Of a stretch of DNA of 64,000 nt, positions 12,713 through 24,119 are shown piece by piece. Source of the DNA: Craterostigma plantagineum (lineage: Eukaryota > Streptophyta > Magnoliopsida > Lamiales > Linderniaceae); NCBI GenBank assembly GCA_027422505.1, contig JAPQWV010000018.1, positions 14,712,001-14,776,000 of the forward strand, written 5' to 3'. Positions within the stretch are counted from its first letter, which is position 1. Each line of letters opens with the position of its first letter. The notes beneath the pieces were generated by a model, which did not search any database, was not told the origin of the DNA, and saw only the letters and a list, made by a program, of their open reading frames with translations. A program made the position numbers and the translations under genes.

Positions 12713-15700
12713 ATGGAACACTATCCTGCATATAATCACATATACGACAAGAACTTATATCTCAAGGTTCAGGACACCAACTTCAGCTCGACCTGACCAC
12801 CTTCAGGTGTCCGGACGAGATAATTGTGTCCATATTACAAGGCCATCCTATCTGGCATGCACTGACGGTAACTGTGTCAGTACCAATGGTCTATCTCCAG
12901 CAATTATGGGGAAGAATAAAGAGTGTTATAGTTGAGGGCAGCTACCGATTCACCACGGTTATTGGGACGAGACATGTCAGCTTCAGCAAGGATGATCTCG
13001 GCCTCGTCTTAGACCTACCATTCAGCCCTAACAATGACCATCTGCCTTCCGATGCAGAAATGGTGCGTGACTTTCTCCACCTGGTATACTGGCACCACTC
13101 ACCAAGCTTGCTCAAGTACAGAGCAACGGCATCCCTCATCCGTGGAAGACACTTTTTGGAATCATCAACAAGTGTCTGTCGCCAAAGCACGCCGGGTCCG
13201 ACAAAGGCAACGGCAACATTCTTCGTATCTTCCACAGAATAGCATTCTCCCGCAACTAAGACTTCACTCAACTGATCTGGAACGACTTAGCTGAACAGTT
13301 CAGAAGGAGAACAAACGCTCGAAGAATGTTCATATGCCCGGTGGTTCAACGTGATAATTACCCACCTCATGGAGCTTCACGACAATATCATACGTCTACC
13401 TCCAGGAGGCAACTATCAAGCACCTCGGCTCAAGTTCTTCCACAACCCCAAGCTCACGGATTTGATTCAGCCATCAATGCCGATTCCATTCGAGCTTCTT
13501 CTTCTTGCCGACCCCACGGGAGACGAATATCAACGATACTTCCGGGAGAATCATCTTACAGAGCAGATGATTAGAGGGCCCCCGACAGATTTCCATGCAA
13601 ACCCTCCCCAACAACAACACTCAAGCCCTGACGCTGCGATGGTCGATGCAGTGGTTCAGGAACTAGAGCAGGAGTCTCCAACTCTCACGAAATGCAAATA
13701 CCTGATGATGATGCCACGTTGATTGACGTTGTGGCAGAAGTTGGAACAAGAGGCTCATCAACAAACTCTAAAAGTGGAAGTTCCTGTACATGTAGGCGTG
13801 CTCGAAGAGCCCATTGAGGAGGTTCTTCAACAAGAAGCATAGCCCAAGGAAGAAGCGGGGCAAAGCTCACTACCACTGGTGACGGAACAGGCTCGTGAGG
13901 ACATTGAACGTGAACCTTCTCCTCACACAGCAACCTCATCCGACACGGAGTCCGATGAGGAGATACAACTAATGAGACGGACTCCACGAAGACTAAGCAT
14001 ACAACTAGAGTCCCTCTTCACCACCGTCACACCACATCAGATACCGCGCAGATCATTCCTTCAAGTGTTGCGGACACCTCATCGCTCAATCTTGAGCCGC
14101 AGCACATCCTACCGGTGTCTGGTTCGCAGGTTCAATCAGAACCTGCCGTAACACCCATAGGGGAGAATCCTAGTGATTCACTTCAAGGATTGGGTGGAAG
14201 TATCAAACAGTCACAACCTCAAGTGACTATGAGCCAGTCTGATGAGGCGATGTCTGCTATAGGGTTGTCAACAGGCGACATCTGTCGACCTGGTCCATCT
14301 ACGACGGAGGCGCCCGTCCAGTTTGTAACTGAAGCCCAATTTCAGACAGCTTTCTCTGTGGCCATCAAATCTTTAGAAGACAAAATGATGGAGAGAGTAC
14401 TGGCTGCCATCGAGACGTCCCGGGCTGATACTGGGAAAGCACCCATCTCCGAGGGCCCTTCAGCACAAGCTAATCCAACTTCACAACCAACTCCTACAGA
14501 CCCACTCGCAGACTCCTCAATCCTCATCAACCCATATACCATTCCTATCACCCAGTTCCACGGCATCCTACTCGCCCGCCTTATAGGCCTTCCCACCCGT
14601 ACGCCTCAGGAAGAATCCCTCTACAGGCGTCCCATGGACCACCCTGAGCCACCTACTCTATCCTGCCGAGGCCAAAGATCCCGCACATGACGTCGACATG
14701 ACGATCCAGACGATCAGGATCATCATGAGGGGGAGAAAAGTCCTAGGACATCAACGAGTGGCCAAGGTGAAGGTCAAAAACAAGGCTCAGGTGCTGGAGA
14801 AGGACAAACCCAAACCACCACCCAAACTACCCAAACAACCCACACCACGCACCGCACCACCACTCTAACTCACATCGACCCACCATCCTTTACCCTAAGG
14901 ACGCCTCCGCCCATACCAACGAACCTCACAAGCCCCTTGCTTCCGGGAGAAGCAAGTGTTGTCATGCTCGTGGCCCTGGCTCAAACACAAGGAACTCCCT
15001 CGGTTGCTCCAGACGATCATCAGGACATGGTGTCAATCCACACGAGATCCTCGATAAGTACATCTTCAAGGGACAGTGGATGACCCATTCCATGTCCGAA
15101 TAGCATCAGAGGCAACGGCTCAAGGACGTTCGGCATTTTCTACAAGCAGCTTAAGTGGATCTAGTTTTGATAGAAGACGAAGAACTTCAGGAAGGTGAAG
15201 ACCACGAACAGATTCCCCAAGGGCTTTCAGAGCTTATAGCACAAAGAGCGGATACTCCTCCAAGACAAATGCCAAGATCCATTCGAGTCGAAACTCCATG
15301 GGAAAACATCCGAGTAGAGATTCCTTTCCTAGAAGAAGTTCCGAACACATTTGAAGATCACCGAACAAAGTCAAGAAGCCAAATGAGTTCGAGCTGAGAG
15401 GGATCTCTCACTGCGATCAGAAGAAGAGAATGACGTACCTCTGCATACTGACCCACCTTAGACCGGACATGAGAATGGAGATGACTAAAGGACAAGCAAA
15501 GAGTCACTATAAGAGTCTCTTCCCAATATGCCAGCTTCTAAGCGTCTCTTGTGCCAAAGGATGACTTCCAACACCCTACTATCACATTGAGCGAGTAGAT
15601 AGATCTCGAGAAGAACTAAGCGAGAGTGACTTGCCGTCTCTCCCAGCTGAAGAAGTATACAACCTATACCAGCTATATGTGGAGAAGTACAAAGGTCCTC

Positions 15701-16213
15701 AAGGCTTCATCAAGAAAGAAGGTCTCGAGGGAATCTACCGGTTCATGATGCGTCAAGTTAAGGACTACGCCGCACACGACCTTCAGATGGCTCTGGAGAG
15801 CAACATGAAGAAGGTCAGCATGATCGCGCCGCTCAACAAAGGACCTGAGATCGAAGGGCTTCCCAACAATCACGTGCACATCAGCTAAGTCCTAGGCATC
15901 ACCTACCACAATCCAATCGCTAAGAAGAATAGGATGATGCTGAAGACTGAAATTCACAAGTTCTGTGATGGGACGCTCAAGGTCATCAGGAAGAATATAG
16001 AGCAGAGGTTGGAAGAAATCAACCGAGAGACGATGTTGAGGATTCATCGGTTCGTGAGAGAACAGCCGCTCCTGATGGAACTTCTCGATGAAATCCAAGA
16101 ACGACTGGAGCTGAGGAATACGCTCAGGAACTACGAGTATGAGCTAGGCTTGCGCAGGTCGTACTATGCCCGACGAGAACAGATAGCGCATAAAAGAAAT
16201 CAAGCAGAAAAGG
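12713..16213 (+). pseudogene. Large extra ORF of Copia A, homologous to 57189-60907, broken
   Basis: Located between pol and the 3' LTR in the sense direction. The N-terminal block reads GHPIWHALT, VYLQQLW (about 12840-12905) and then, in another frame, PHPWKTLFGIINKCLSPKHA followed by GSDKGNGNIL (13137-13215). Element G has GHPLRHALT, VYLQQFW, QPWRTLYLLVNKCMSGKHAG and QDRGNLQIL in the same order. The middle is Ser/Pro/Thr/Gln-rich (about 13560-15150). The C-terminal block has HDLQMALESNMKKV (15777), KFCDGTLKVI (15958) and LRNTLRNYEYELGLR (16111), matched in G by HDLQMAVEHNLKKV, KFSDGTLTII and LRRNLRAFEFKLGLR. A stop after FSRN (near 13256) and several frameshifts kill it. No membrane segment or signal peptide is seen. 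I recall similar ORFs in predicted plant Copia-derived proteins, but cannot check; function is unknown. Confidence 0.75.
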
Positions 16214-16219
16214 GGAGCA
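16207..16219 (+). other. Polypurine tract of Copia A
   Basis: GAAAAGGGGAGCA directly abuts the TG of the 3' LTR, as expected for the plus-strand primer. Confidence 0.85.
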
Positions 16220-16568
16220 TGTAGAATATCATTTCTAGTTATGCTTTATTTATTAGCATTCTTTGTAGATTGGGGCTTTTCTTGTATTTGTCCTTATTTA
16301 GGACTTAGTTTGTTATTTATACCAAGTATGTTTGGTATAAATAGATGTACAAACATTGAGTTTAATGAGAAGATTTGAAAAGTTGATCCGAGAGGCTTGC
16401 AATTTAATTTCTAGAGAGAGAAACACAAGAAATCTTCTCACTCTAAGCGAAATCCTCTCTCGAGCTTTCAACGAAGGTTTTCGATCGAAATTCATTTCTT
16501 ATTAATTCTAATCGATTGCCTTAGAATTCATGTCTAGGATCATAGAGTTGATTTAATAGGACCTAACA
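16220..16568 (+). repeat. 3' LTR of Copia A
   Basis: Direct repeat of 1091-1441, about 94% identical by eye, ending CCTAACA and followed by the target duplication GAACC (16569-16573). Confidence 0.93.
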
Positions 16569-16656
16569 GAACCTGTTCTTCCACCATAACACTCATATTT
16601 TCTTCGAGATTTTGTAGTCTAGCGTTGGATGAAGAATTTCGCGTTTCCACCATGAT
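16569..16656 (-). pseudogene. Ty3/gypsy gag N-terminus
   Basis: Minus-strand ATG at 16654-16656 starts MVETRNSSSNARLQNLEENM and continues to EEQV, where element A interrupts it. The reading frame resumes as RIRASIDAVKDQMLEILRVL at 1090 downward. The MVETR start followed by a short LQ.LE helix is usual for this type of gypsy Gag. The first 40 bases upstream (16657-16694) hold the presumed primer site (TTTGGTCCGACC on the minus strand), whose tRNA I could not identify. Confidence 0.8.
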
Positions 16657-16694
16657 AAACTCCGCGTATGTCGATCCGGCAGGTCGGACCAAAT

Positions 16695-17052
16695 TGATAG
16701 AAAGTAAATCGGGTAAAAGAGAAAAAGACCTAGACAAGGTTGGTTCCTAATCGAAGATCTCGGCAAGGCTGGTTCCTTGTCGGGATCCGACTTTCTTAAC
16801 TAATAAACTTTTATTGATGAAAACTGATAACGAATACAGGGGTATGTCTCCCCTCTCATAAGCACTACCCCTAGCTAAAATATCTCCATATCCTAACAAA
16901 CTAGTTTAAATATAATATAATATCTAATTATAGAATATCTTTCCTAATACTAAGTCTTCATCCCCCTTTTTTCGCGCCGCACGTAAACTATAATCGGTTG
17001 CCGGCTTTCTTAGTCCAATTTTACTTCTTGGTCATCCTGCTTCGTATCAACA
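16695..17052 (-). repeat. 5' LTR of the minus-strand gypsy element
   Basis: On the minus strand it starts TGTTGATACGAAGC and ends CTTTCTATCA, a TG...CA unit of 358 bp immediately upstream of the gypsy gag. An AT-rich TATA-like segment lies near 16910-16940. The second LTR would be beyond position 1, so the boundary is inferred from TG/CA ends and the position relative to gag. Confidence 0.65.
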
Positions 17053-17351
17053 GCATTCACAATTCACAAAGATATGATTAACAAATGAACACATATTGTC
17101 CAATACAGATAAGACATCAGCTTTCATTTTCGAACATACCACATACGACAAACTGTAAAACACTTCTTGTAACCAATTTTGATGAAAATCAATATGGTGT
17201 CTGTCAAACAGTTATTTTAATTATCACGATAGATGTACGCGGAGCAATAGCAACTAAAATCACTGATCATATATCCATCACATGACAACGTAATTTCTAG
17301 TTCAGGCAGAAAGCACTCTGCAAACCCTCGCACAGCTGCTGATGGATGTAC
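17053..17351. other. Unassigned AT-rich DNA
   Basis: Flank between the gypsy LTR and Copia B. I see no ORF or repeat that can be assigned. Confidence 0.5.
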
Positions 17352-17690
17352 GTAAAGAAGAAAATAAACTGAACAATATTTCTTGAATTGATTCTCTAAA
17401 GCCGTAAATCGAGAGTTCTATTACAATATAAATATATAGAGGCTAACAACTAAGCTTAGAAAGGAAAAGATATCGTGCTATTAAATGACTATTTTAATGG
17501 GAGAAGATTGCTCGACGATTTCCCATAATGAAGTGATTGGATCCCAATAGGATCCCTTGAATTACTCTTCACAATCTCTCTATTTTCGGGAAGGATATTC
17601 AAAGCTTGACTTTCATCCTTGTCACTCCAATTTCCATCCTTATCACTCCAATTTATGGCGTCAATATTGTTACTGTATTTAATATACTCC
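17352..17690 (-). repeat. 3' LTR of Copia B
   Basis: Lies between the end of RNase H, with a GAGGGAGTA polypurine-like stretch on the minus strand near 17690, and GTAAAGAAG at 17352. It includes a TATA-like CTATATATTTAT on the minus strand near 17440. Exact ends are uncertain because the partner LTR is missing. Confidence 0.6.
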
Positions 17691-19160
17691 CTCAAACTAT
17701 CTCGAGGCTGAAGGCAGAGTTTGTTGCGGAAGTGGCGTAAGGAAGCTTTACATAGGGGTTTCGTAAAGATGTCCGCAATTTGGTGAGTAGACGAGATATG
17801 TCGAGTAATAAGGAGTCCCGTGGAGACCCGCTCACGAACAAAATGATAATCCAATTCAACATGTTTGCTGCGAGCATGAAAAACAGGGTTAATAGTCATA
17901 TGTAATGCACTTAAGTTGTCACAGAAGAGAGTTGGTGGTCGTGATTGAGGAATATGAAGGTCGCGTAAGAGGAATGTAAGCCAGGTTAATTATGCAGCGG
18001 TGTTAGCCGTCGCACGATACTCGGTCTCAGTGCTGGATCGAGAAATTTTTGGTTGCTTTTTGGCGCACCATGAGATAATATTTAGCCCAAAGAAAGTACA
18101 AAAGCCAGTTGTGGATCTTCGAGTGGTTGGACAACCTGCCCAATTGCATCATAGAAACCACAAAGATCAAGTGTAGAATCACCCATTAAATGTAACCCCG
18201 ATTGATAGTGCCCTTGACATATCGTACAATGCGACGAACCATTTTCATACTAGTGACAGAAGGTGATTGCGTAAATTGAGAAGCATAATTAACAAAAAAT
18301 GAATGTCAGGTCTTGTAAGAGTCAAGTATTGTAGAGCACCGACAATGCTACGGTAGAGAGATGGGTCGGGGTAAGGTGTGGTAGCACTGAATCCTTTAGT
18401 CTTAGTTTCCATTGGGGTATGCATAGGTTTGCAATCGAGCATATGCAGCTTATCAAGAATTGAATAAGCATAATGAGTTTGAGAAAGGTGTAGCGAATTT
18501 TTATCTCGCTTAACTTCAATTCCAAGAAAATGATGAATGGAACCTAAATCCTTAATAGCAAACTCAGAGTGTAAAGGTTCGACGAAATCATCAAGTAATT
18601 TTGAATTGGATCCTGTCAAAAGCATGTCATCAACATAAAGTAGTAAAATTAACGTACCAAGAGGGGAGTGCAAAATTAACAGAGATGGATCCGCTAAGCT
18701 GCAGAAAAAAGCATTAGCAAGCAAAAAAGCGCTAAAACGGTCAAACCAAGCTCGCGATGCTTGCTTGAGACCATAAAGCGCCTTTTTCAGTTTACAAACA
18801 TGAGAGGGCAAGAGTGAGTCATGCATACCAGGAGGTTGATCCATGTAAATATATTCAGATAAATCCGTGGAGAAAAGCATTTTTGACAACCAATTGTCTA
18901 ATGTCCCATTTACGAACTAATGCTAAACTAAGAACTAGACGTATTGTACCTGGTTTTATGACCGGAGACGAAGTTTCAATAAAGTCAATACCATCCACCT
19001 GATGATATCCTTTGGCAACTAACCTGGCCTTTAGTCGATCAAGTGTACCGTTGCTTTTAATTTTGCTTTGAACACCCATTTTGATCCAACAACGTTCATG
19101 TGAGGTTCCCGAGGTACTAAGGTCCATGTTTGATTTTGGTGTAACGTGTTGAGTTCCTCA
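17691..19160 (-). pseudogene. Copia B reverse transcriptase and RNase H, broken
   Basis: On the minus strand: RLKARLVAKGYHQVDGIDF (about 19030), NAFLHGF, EYIYMDQPPGM, ALYGLKQASRAWFDRFSAFL (about 18770), then LLLYVDDMLLTGS with an intact YVDD near 18630, FLGIEVKRDKNSL and SLYRSIVGALQYL. RNase H follows as [25 protein letters not shown], and ends HARSKHVELDYHFVRERVST and HQIADIFTKPL (about 17770). Frameshifts lie near 18250 and 18890 and between the RNase H blocks. The product would copy element RNA to cDNA inside the particle. Confidence 0.87.
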
Positions 19161-19466
19161 ATCATAGCTTGTCTCCAATCGGCATGTTGTAGAGCCATTT
19201 TAACACTAAGTGGTTCTTTTGGAATATCAGCACACTCATGAATGAGAGCGTAACTGGGATTGGGTTTGTATATGCCATGTTGAGCCTGAGTACCATATGA
19301 CTAAACTCTGATTGGGCCTGTTCAACATGTAAGGAAGAGTCAAAGTTAGACGAGGAAAGAGATGAGGAGCTACCTGGACTTGGTAACATGTCATCGGCAT
19401 GAGACGATATATCAATAAAGTCATTTTGAGGCGCCAAAGTATCTGCAGTTTGGTTATGATCACAAG

Positions 19467-21068
19467 TCATGGAGGCGGCAGAGGCAGCATCTTCGACATC
19501 AGAAATAGCTGGTGAATCATGTAAAATATAGCATGGTATTGGGATAGGTAGAGATGCGTTTCCTCAGGAGCATTAGTCTGATTTGGTGATAATGGCGGAG
19601 CGGGACTCAAAAAATTAGTGAAACCTGCATTTGGAAGATATGAAGACATTTTAATTTTGCAAGGAAAATGATTTTCATCAAATACCACATGTCTCGAAAC
19701 AAACACTCTGTTGGTTGTTGGATCGAGACATCGATACCCTTTATGTTGGTTACTGTAACCTACAAAAACACAAGGTATAGTTTTAGCATCAAATTTATTT
19801 TCTTCATATCCCAAGTGTATGGGAAGCACCTGCATCCAAAAACACGTAAAATAGAATATGTAGGATGAGAACTATATAGACGAAAATAAGGAGTACTGAA
19901 TCCTAACGACGAAGAAGGCAAACGGTTAATTAAATAAGTCGCGGTAGTAAAAGCTTCAACCCATAGCGACTTGGACACACCACTATGAAAAATCATAGTC
20001 ATGCAAAGTTCTCTAATAGTGCGATGTCGACGTTCAACAATTCCTGTTTGCTCGTGAGTATAAGGACATGAAAGATGATGGATGATTCCTTGTTGTTGAA
20101 AATGAGATTTGAGTTTGTTAATCACAAACTCTCCACCTCCATCAGTATGAAATATTTTTATTTCTGTATTGAATTGTCGATGCACATACTTTTCAAATGT
20201 CAAATAAACATCAAAGAAATCAGATTTAGCACGAAGAGGAATTAACCACATATAATGAGAATAATCGTCGACAAAGCATGCATAGAATCGAAGTTTTCCA
20301 AGAGATAAAATGGGAGCCGGTCCCCAAATATCACAATGAACTTTCTCAAAAATTTTCCTACTAACAGAATTAGAGGAACTAAAGGGTAACTTGCTGAGTT
20401 TTTCAAGCCGACAACTTTCACAAAAAGTGTCAATGTTTTTATTTGAAATAACAGAAATCAGCTTATTTTTGAGCAAAAATGTAACGGTAGAACTTTGCGG
20501 ATGCCCAAGACGTTGGTGGCATAACTCCTCTGTCCCTGAATTTTGTCGAGTCGAGAAATTTGTCTCCTTTATCTTAGACAAAACATATAGATCTCCTTTA
20601 CGCTGACCCACTAGTAGGATCTACCCTGTTGCTCGTTCCTTAATACAAAATAACTTATTAGTGAATTCACAGTTCAATGGATATTGTGACGTTAACTGAG
20701 TAATGGAGAGTAAATTCCTCGTCAGTCGTGGAACTAAAAGAACATCGCGCAATAATAAATTTAGTTTTACCATCAGATACCAAGGTGTCACCAACTGCAT
20801 CTATTTTTAGAGGAGAACCATCGCCAATAAATACAGAATCACAACCAACATACTTTCTGAGATTAGAAAGCATACATGAATTTGCAGTCATGTGGTTGGA
20901 TGCGCCAGTATCGGTGGTCCACTCAGTATCAGCAATGGAGGTGTCCATGGTAAGAGCGGTAAGTGCATGGGGAAGTTCATCATTGTGTGCTTGTGTTGGT
21001 AGACTCCAACAGATTTTGGTGATATGCCCTTGCTTTCCACACAGCCGGCATACCTCGTTTTTATACAT
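19467..21068 (-). pseudogene. Copia B zinc knuckle, protease and integrase, broken
   Basis: Begins with a CCHC knuckle CRLCGKQGHITKIC (about 21040), then the protease active site WTTDTGASNHMTANS (about 20900). After a frame change near 20650, integrase shows the HHCC domain (HQRLGHP ... CESCRLEK), first Asp in HCDIWGP, second Asp in HTDGGGEF and Glu in TGIVERRHR: all three catalytic acids are present in the 283-codon ORF 20611-19760. The C-terminal part PCVFVGYSNQHKGYRCLD and VVFDENHFPC (19780-19660) is in another frame. Confidence 0.88.
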
Positions 21069-21962
21069 CTCTCTCTGTAGTACTCATTCTTCTCTTACCA
21101 GGTGGTGGGGGTCGAGAAACGCTATTGTTACCCTTTGAGATGATTGCCCTGAGTTAGAGTTATTACCTGCAACATTAGAGAATGAAAGTTGTTATTTGTC
21201 GCCTGAAATTCTCTTCCTTTTGAAGTGAACTGGTTGTGCCGATTGTTGTGGTTTTGATGCTGATAACGGTGATTACGCTATCCATAAAACGCATATGATG
21301 GGGTATTTGATTCTTCAACCCATTAATTTCGTTGTTCAAAGCCATGTAGAAGTGAGACAACCTCTGTGTAGGACGGCATTGGACGTTTGAGCATTGTGGT
21401 TGTGAACGACTCATACTTGGGGCCGATATTGGCTAGCGATGAGTAAACTTTGGTTTTGTCGGGTATGGGATTGCCTATGGCTGCGAGGCTATCGCATATA
21501 CTTTTGAATCTTCTTAGATGGTCTGCTAAGGACTGATTTGGTTCCTTTTTTTAGGAAAGTAAGTTGTTGCCGTAGAGTAAATTCCCTTTCTTTTGAATCT
21601 TGGGCATATGCTTCCTTCAACGCATTCCAAACTGATTGAGATGGATGGAGGCCAATAACTAAGCCCAAGGTCTCTTCTGTGAGTCCAATGATCCATCCAC
21701 GGAGGAGACGGTCTTCTTTTCTCCAATTGAGAAAACCTTCTGAAATTTAATTTACAGCTTCATTGTCGTCATCGCTTGTTGATGTCTTTTCTGCTACGGC
21801 ATTGGTGTACATTGCTGATTTCCTTTTCTCGCCTGTGAGAAGTCCGACCATGTCTTGACTTTCGGTTAATGCAAGAATTTGTTCACGCCAGAGAGGATAG
21901 TTGTTTAGTGTGAGTTTGAGGGTAACAAAGTTGGCAACATTTAATGATATAGTGGAAGCCAT
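21069..21962 (-). pseudogene. Copia B gag, broken
   Basis: Minus-strand ATG at 21960-21962, 35 bp from the primer site, gives MASTISLNVANFVTLKLTLN and YPLWREQILALTES, the standard Copia Gag start. A stop near 21748 and frame changes follow. Later blocks include TLGLVIGLHPSQSVWNALKE, EREFTLRQQLTFLKKEPNQS and FKSICDSLAAIGNPIPDK. It leads into the CCHC knuckle at 21040. Confidence 0.8.
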
Positions 21963-21996
21963 TGGTGAAGGTTAAACTCTCGTGTCTCACGGATAT

Positions 21997-22008
21997 GGCT
22001 CTGATACC
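21997..22008 (-). other. Primer binding site of Copia B
   Basis: Minus-strand GGTATCAGAGCC, complementary to initiator tRNA-Met, placed just inside the surviving stub of the 5' LTR. Confidence 0.85.
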
Positions 22009-22035
22009 GTAAAGAAGAAAATAAACTGACCAACC

Positions 22036-23586
22036 ATTAATGGCAAAGTATTTGGTAGATGAAAGGTTGCTTTGGGGGTAAGAGAATTCTTCTATCTGTT
22101 CATGAAATGAATACTGACCGATGGAGATGAACAGCCCAATCATTAATGGCAAATTATAGTAAGTTTTGAGGCCCCACATTAATAAATAAATAACTCAACG
22201 GAACACAATACACGCCGGCCAGACCCCAAATAAAATATACAGTCGTTCCTAGAATGACACTTCATTTCGAAACCGGCGACTCCCAGCCGGAACCACCAAA
22301 TATTATTTCCGGAACTCGTATCGCGCAATCCTATTGGTTGGGGGGAGTCCGTTGCTGATGTGGCCAGCCCCGGAAAGAGGTCATCCAACTTTTATATATA
22401 GATAGATTATATAAAGGGTTTGGGTGGATATAAACTGTCAATTTGTTCTGTCATATTTATTTGCAATTTCATCTCTTTATTTTTTATTTAATTACTTTAA
22501 TATTTTTTATGCTACTTTAACATTTTTTATTTATTGCACATACATACCTAAACATCAGTTTTTCTTTTTCTATAATTAAAATGTTATTTCATCTATTTGA
22601 TATTAAAAAAATAAATCTCAAACTTAAGAATAACGTAAAATATAATTAAATTCGAAGCACACGTATAAAGTGTTCGAAAAAGTACTTGCTGTTATTATTG
22701 TACAATGTGAATTGATGATGGGCAACAATGTCCTAAAGCTTCTTTAATCAGACCTCATCATCAATATAAGTTAGGGTTCATATTATCACGTGTATGCTTT
22801 CTATTTTTTTGTCACGCTTCAGATGTACCTTCCATTTCTTTATTTATGATATAACTTAAATACTTTGCAGCATTTTTCACCTTTTTCTGCTTTTCATATA
22901 ATGCAGTTATTGTACGTAATAGATTCAATTATTTTGACATATCTATTCTATTTTATTAAGCGTGAGGGTTAGGTTAAACTGCTCATTTGGTCTGTTAATT
23001 TCACCAACAAAAAAATAATTATAATAATACTTACTATTTCAGTTAATTATTTTATCTTTAATCTTATAATATCTATATTTAAATTATAATTCCCGATTAA
23101 ATATAAAAAAATTAAAATACATTTAATATTTTTAATTTATATAAAAATACTTACTATTTCAGTTAATTATTTTTAATCTATATTTTTAATCATTTGGGTG
23201 TGCAAGGTGTACTAGTATTATATAATTGGTGAAGGGTGGATACAAACCGTGACTTCCAAATTATTTTGGTCTCTAAAATTTCTCATTAATAAATAATAAT
23301 CTATTCTATTTAAAGTAAACAATAAATAATAAAATTATTGTACGAAAGCATAACCACCCACTTCATCCACTACCACTACATAATGCTTAAAATATTTTAA
23401 TTATTTAAAAACTATTATTTTAAATTTAATTATTGGTTGCACACGTGTGAGAGTATGCAGGATAGCTAGTATTGTTTCTTGATGAAGTTATGTGTCGCGA
23501 GAGCGACATCGAACACAGTCAGGTATATTTGTGACATTTTTTTGGCTCAATTTCATTTAAATTCCCATCAGCTAACGTTCTTTCAC
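22036..23586. other. AT-rich intergenic DNA
   Basis: No gene seen. Contains a direct repeat CATTAATGGCAAA (22035 and 22140), a repeated ATACTTACTATTTCAGTTAA (about 23028 and 23147) and long AT-rich runs. Two possible Helitron 3' ends are noted near 23215 and 23470 but are not well supported. Confidence 0.5.
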
Positions 23587-23589
23587 TTA

Positions 23590-24116
23590 GAGCATCTCCA
23601 ATCGATACCAAAACGCAAAATATATATTAAAAGTTCTCCAACCGTATACCAAATGCAAACTCAAACTGCGTTTTCATTTTCTCGCTCCTGTTTTAAACGC
23701 ATATATGCGTTTTCAGAATGAGATATCCCAAAATATGCGTTTGATGTTTTAAAAATTACAATACATACCCTTTATAATTTTTAATTATTAAAGTACCCAT
23801 ATAAAAAATAATATAAAAATATATAAAAGGACTACTTATTAATAATTATTTTTCTACGCTTTCTATATGAAAAAAATATTGAGTTTATTATTAATTTTGT
23901 GAAATTATTTTTTTCAGTCGAACTTAAAATAATAGTATGGTCTGATTTGTAAAGTTGTAAATTTAATTAGTAATATAAAAAATCGGATAGAAGAGAATAT
24001 TACAATAGTGGTCTTTTAAGTTTGCGAAATGGTTTATCGGTTGGAGAAGAATTACTGCATTTTGCGTTTGAGAATGCGTTTGGGTTTGAGAATGCGTTTT
24101 TCGGTTGGAGATGGTC
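23590..24116. mobile_element. MITE, PIF/Harbinger-like (527 bp)
   Basis: Terminal inverted repeats GAGCATCTCCAATCG and, reverse complemented from the right end, GACCATCTCCAACCG, with a 3-bp duplication TTA on both sides (23587-23589, 24117-24119). Inside both ends are further copies of AACGCA/TGCGTT (for example 23610, 23685, 24063, 24075, 24092), i.e. subterminal inverted repeats. No coding capacity, so it would have depended on an autonomous transposase. The 3-bp TTA/TAA duplication is typical of PIF/Harbinger. Confidence 0.75.
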
Positions 24117-24119
24117 TTA

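Larger units (their letters stand above)
1091..16568 (+). mobile_element. Complete Sirevirus-like Ty1/copia retrotransposon A (15.5 kb)
   Basis: Bounded by LTRs of 351 and 349 bp that begin TGTAGAATATC and end CTAACA, with a perfect 5-bp target duplication GAACC at 1086-1090 and 16569-16573. The order is LTR, initiator tRNA-Met primer site, 1-kb leader, gag, pol (protease, integrase, RT, RNase H), 3.8-kb spacer, a large extra ORF, polypurine tract, LTR. The domain order and the Gag and extra-ORF layout fit the Sirevirus (SIRE/Maximus) branch of Copia. The two LTRs differ at roughly 6% of positions by eye, and every ORF has stops or frameshifts, so it is an old, non-functional copy. It sits inside the gag gene of a minus-strand gypsy element. 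Confidence 0.93.
17352..22035 (-). mobile_element. Degenerate Ty1/copia element B, 5' LTR mostly lost
   Basis: Minus-strand order: primer site (21997-22008), gag, protease, integrase, RT, RNase H, LTR. The lower LTR starts on the plus strand with GTAAAGAAGAAAATAAACTG; the same 20 bases follow the primer site at 22009 but similarity stops after about 26 bp. The upstream LTR has therefore been deleted or replaced. Compared with elements A, C and G it has a compact Gag and no extra ORF, so it belongs to another Copia lineage. Confidence 0.85.

Noticed and set aside
23200..23480. Possible Helitron 3' ends (CTAGT preceded by a short palindrome such as CACACGTGTG)
   Set aside because: Hairpins are short, no matching TC 5' end was found, and the DNA is AT-rich enough for chance hits.
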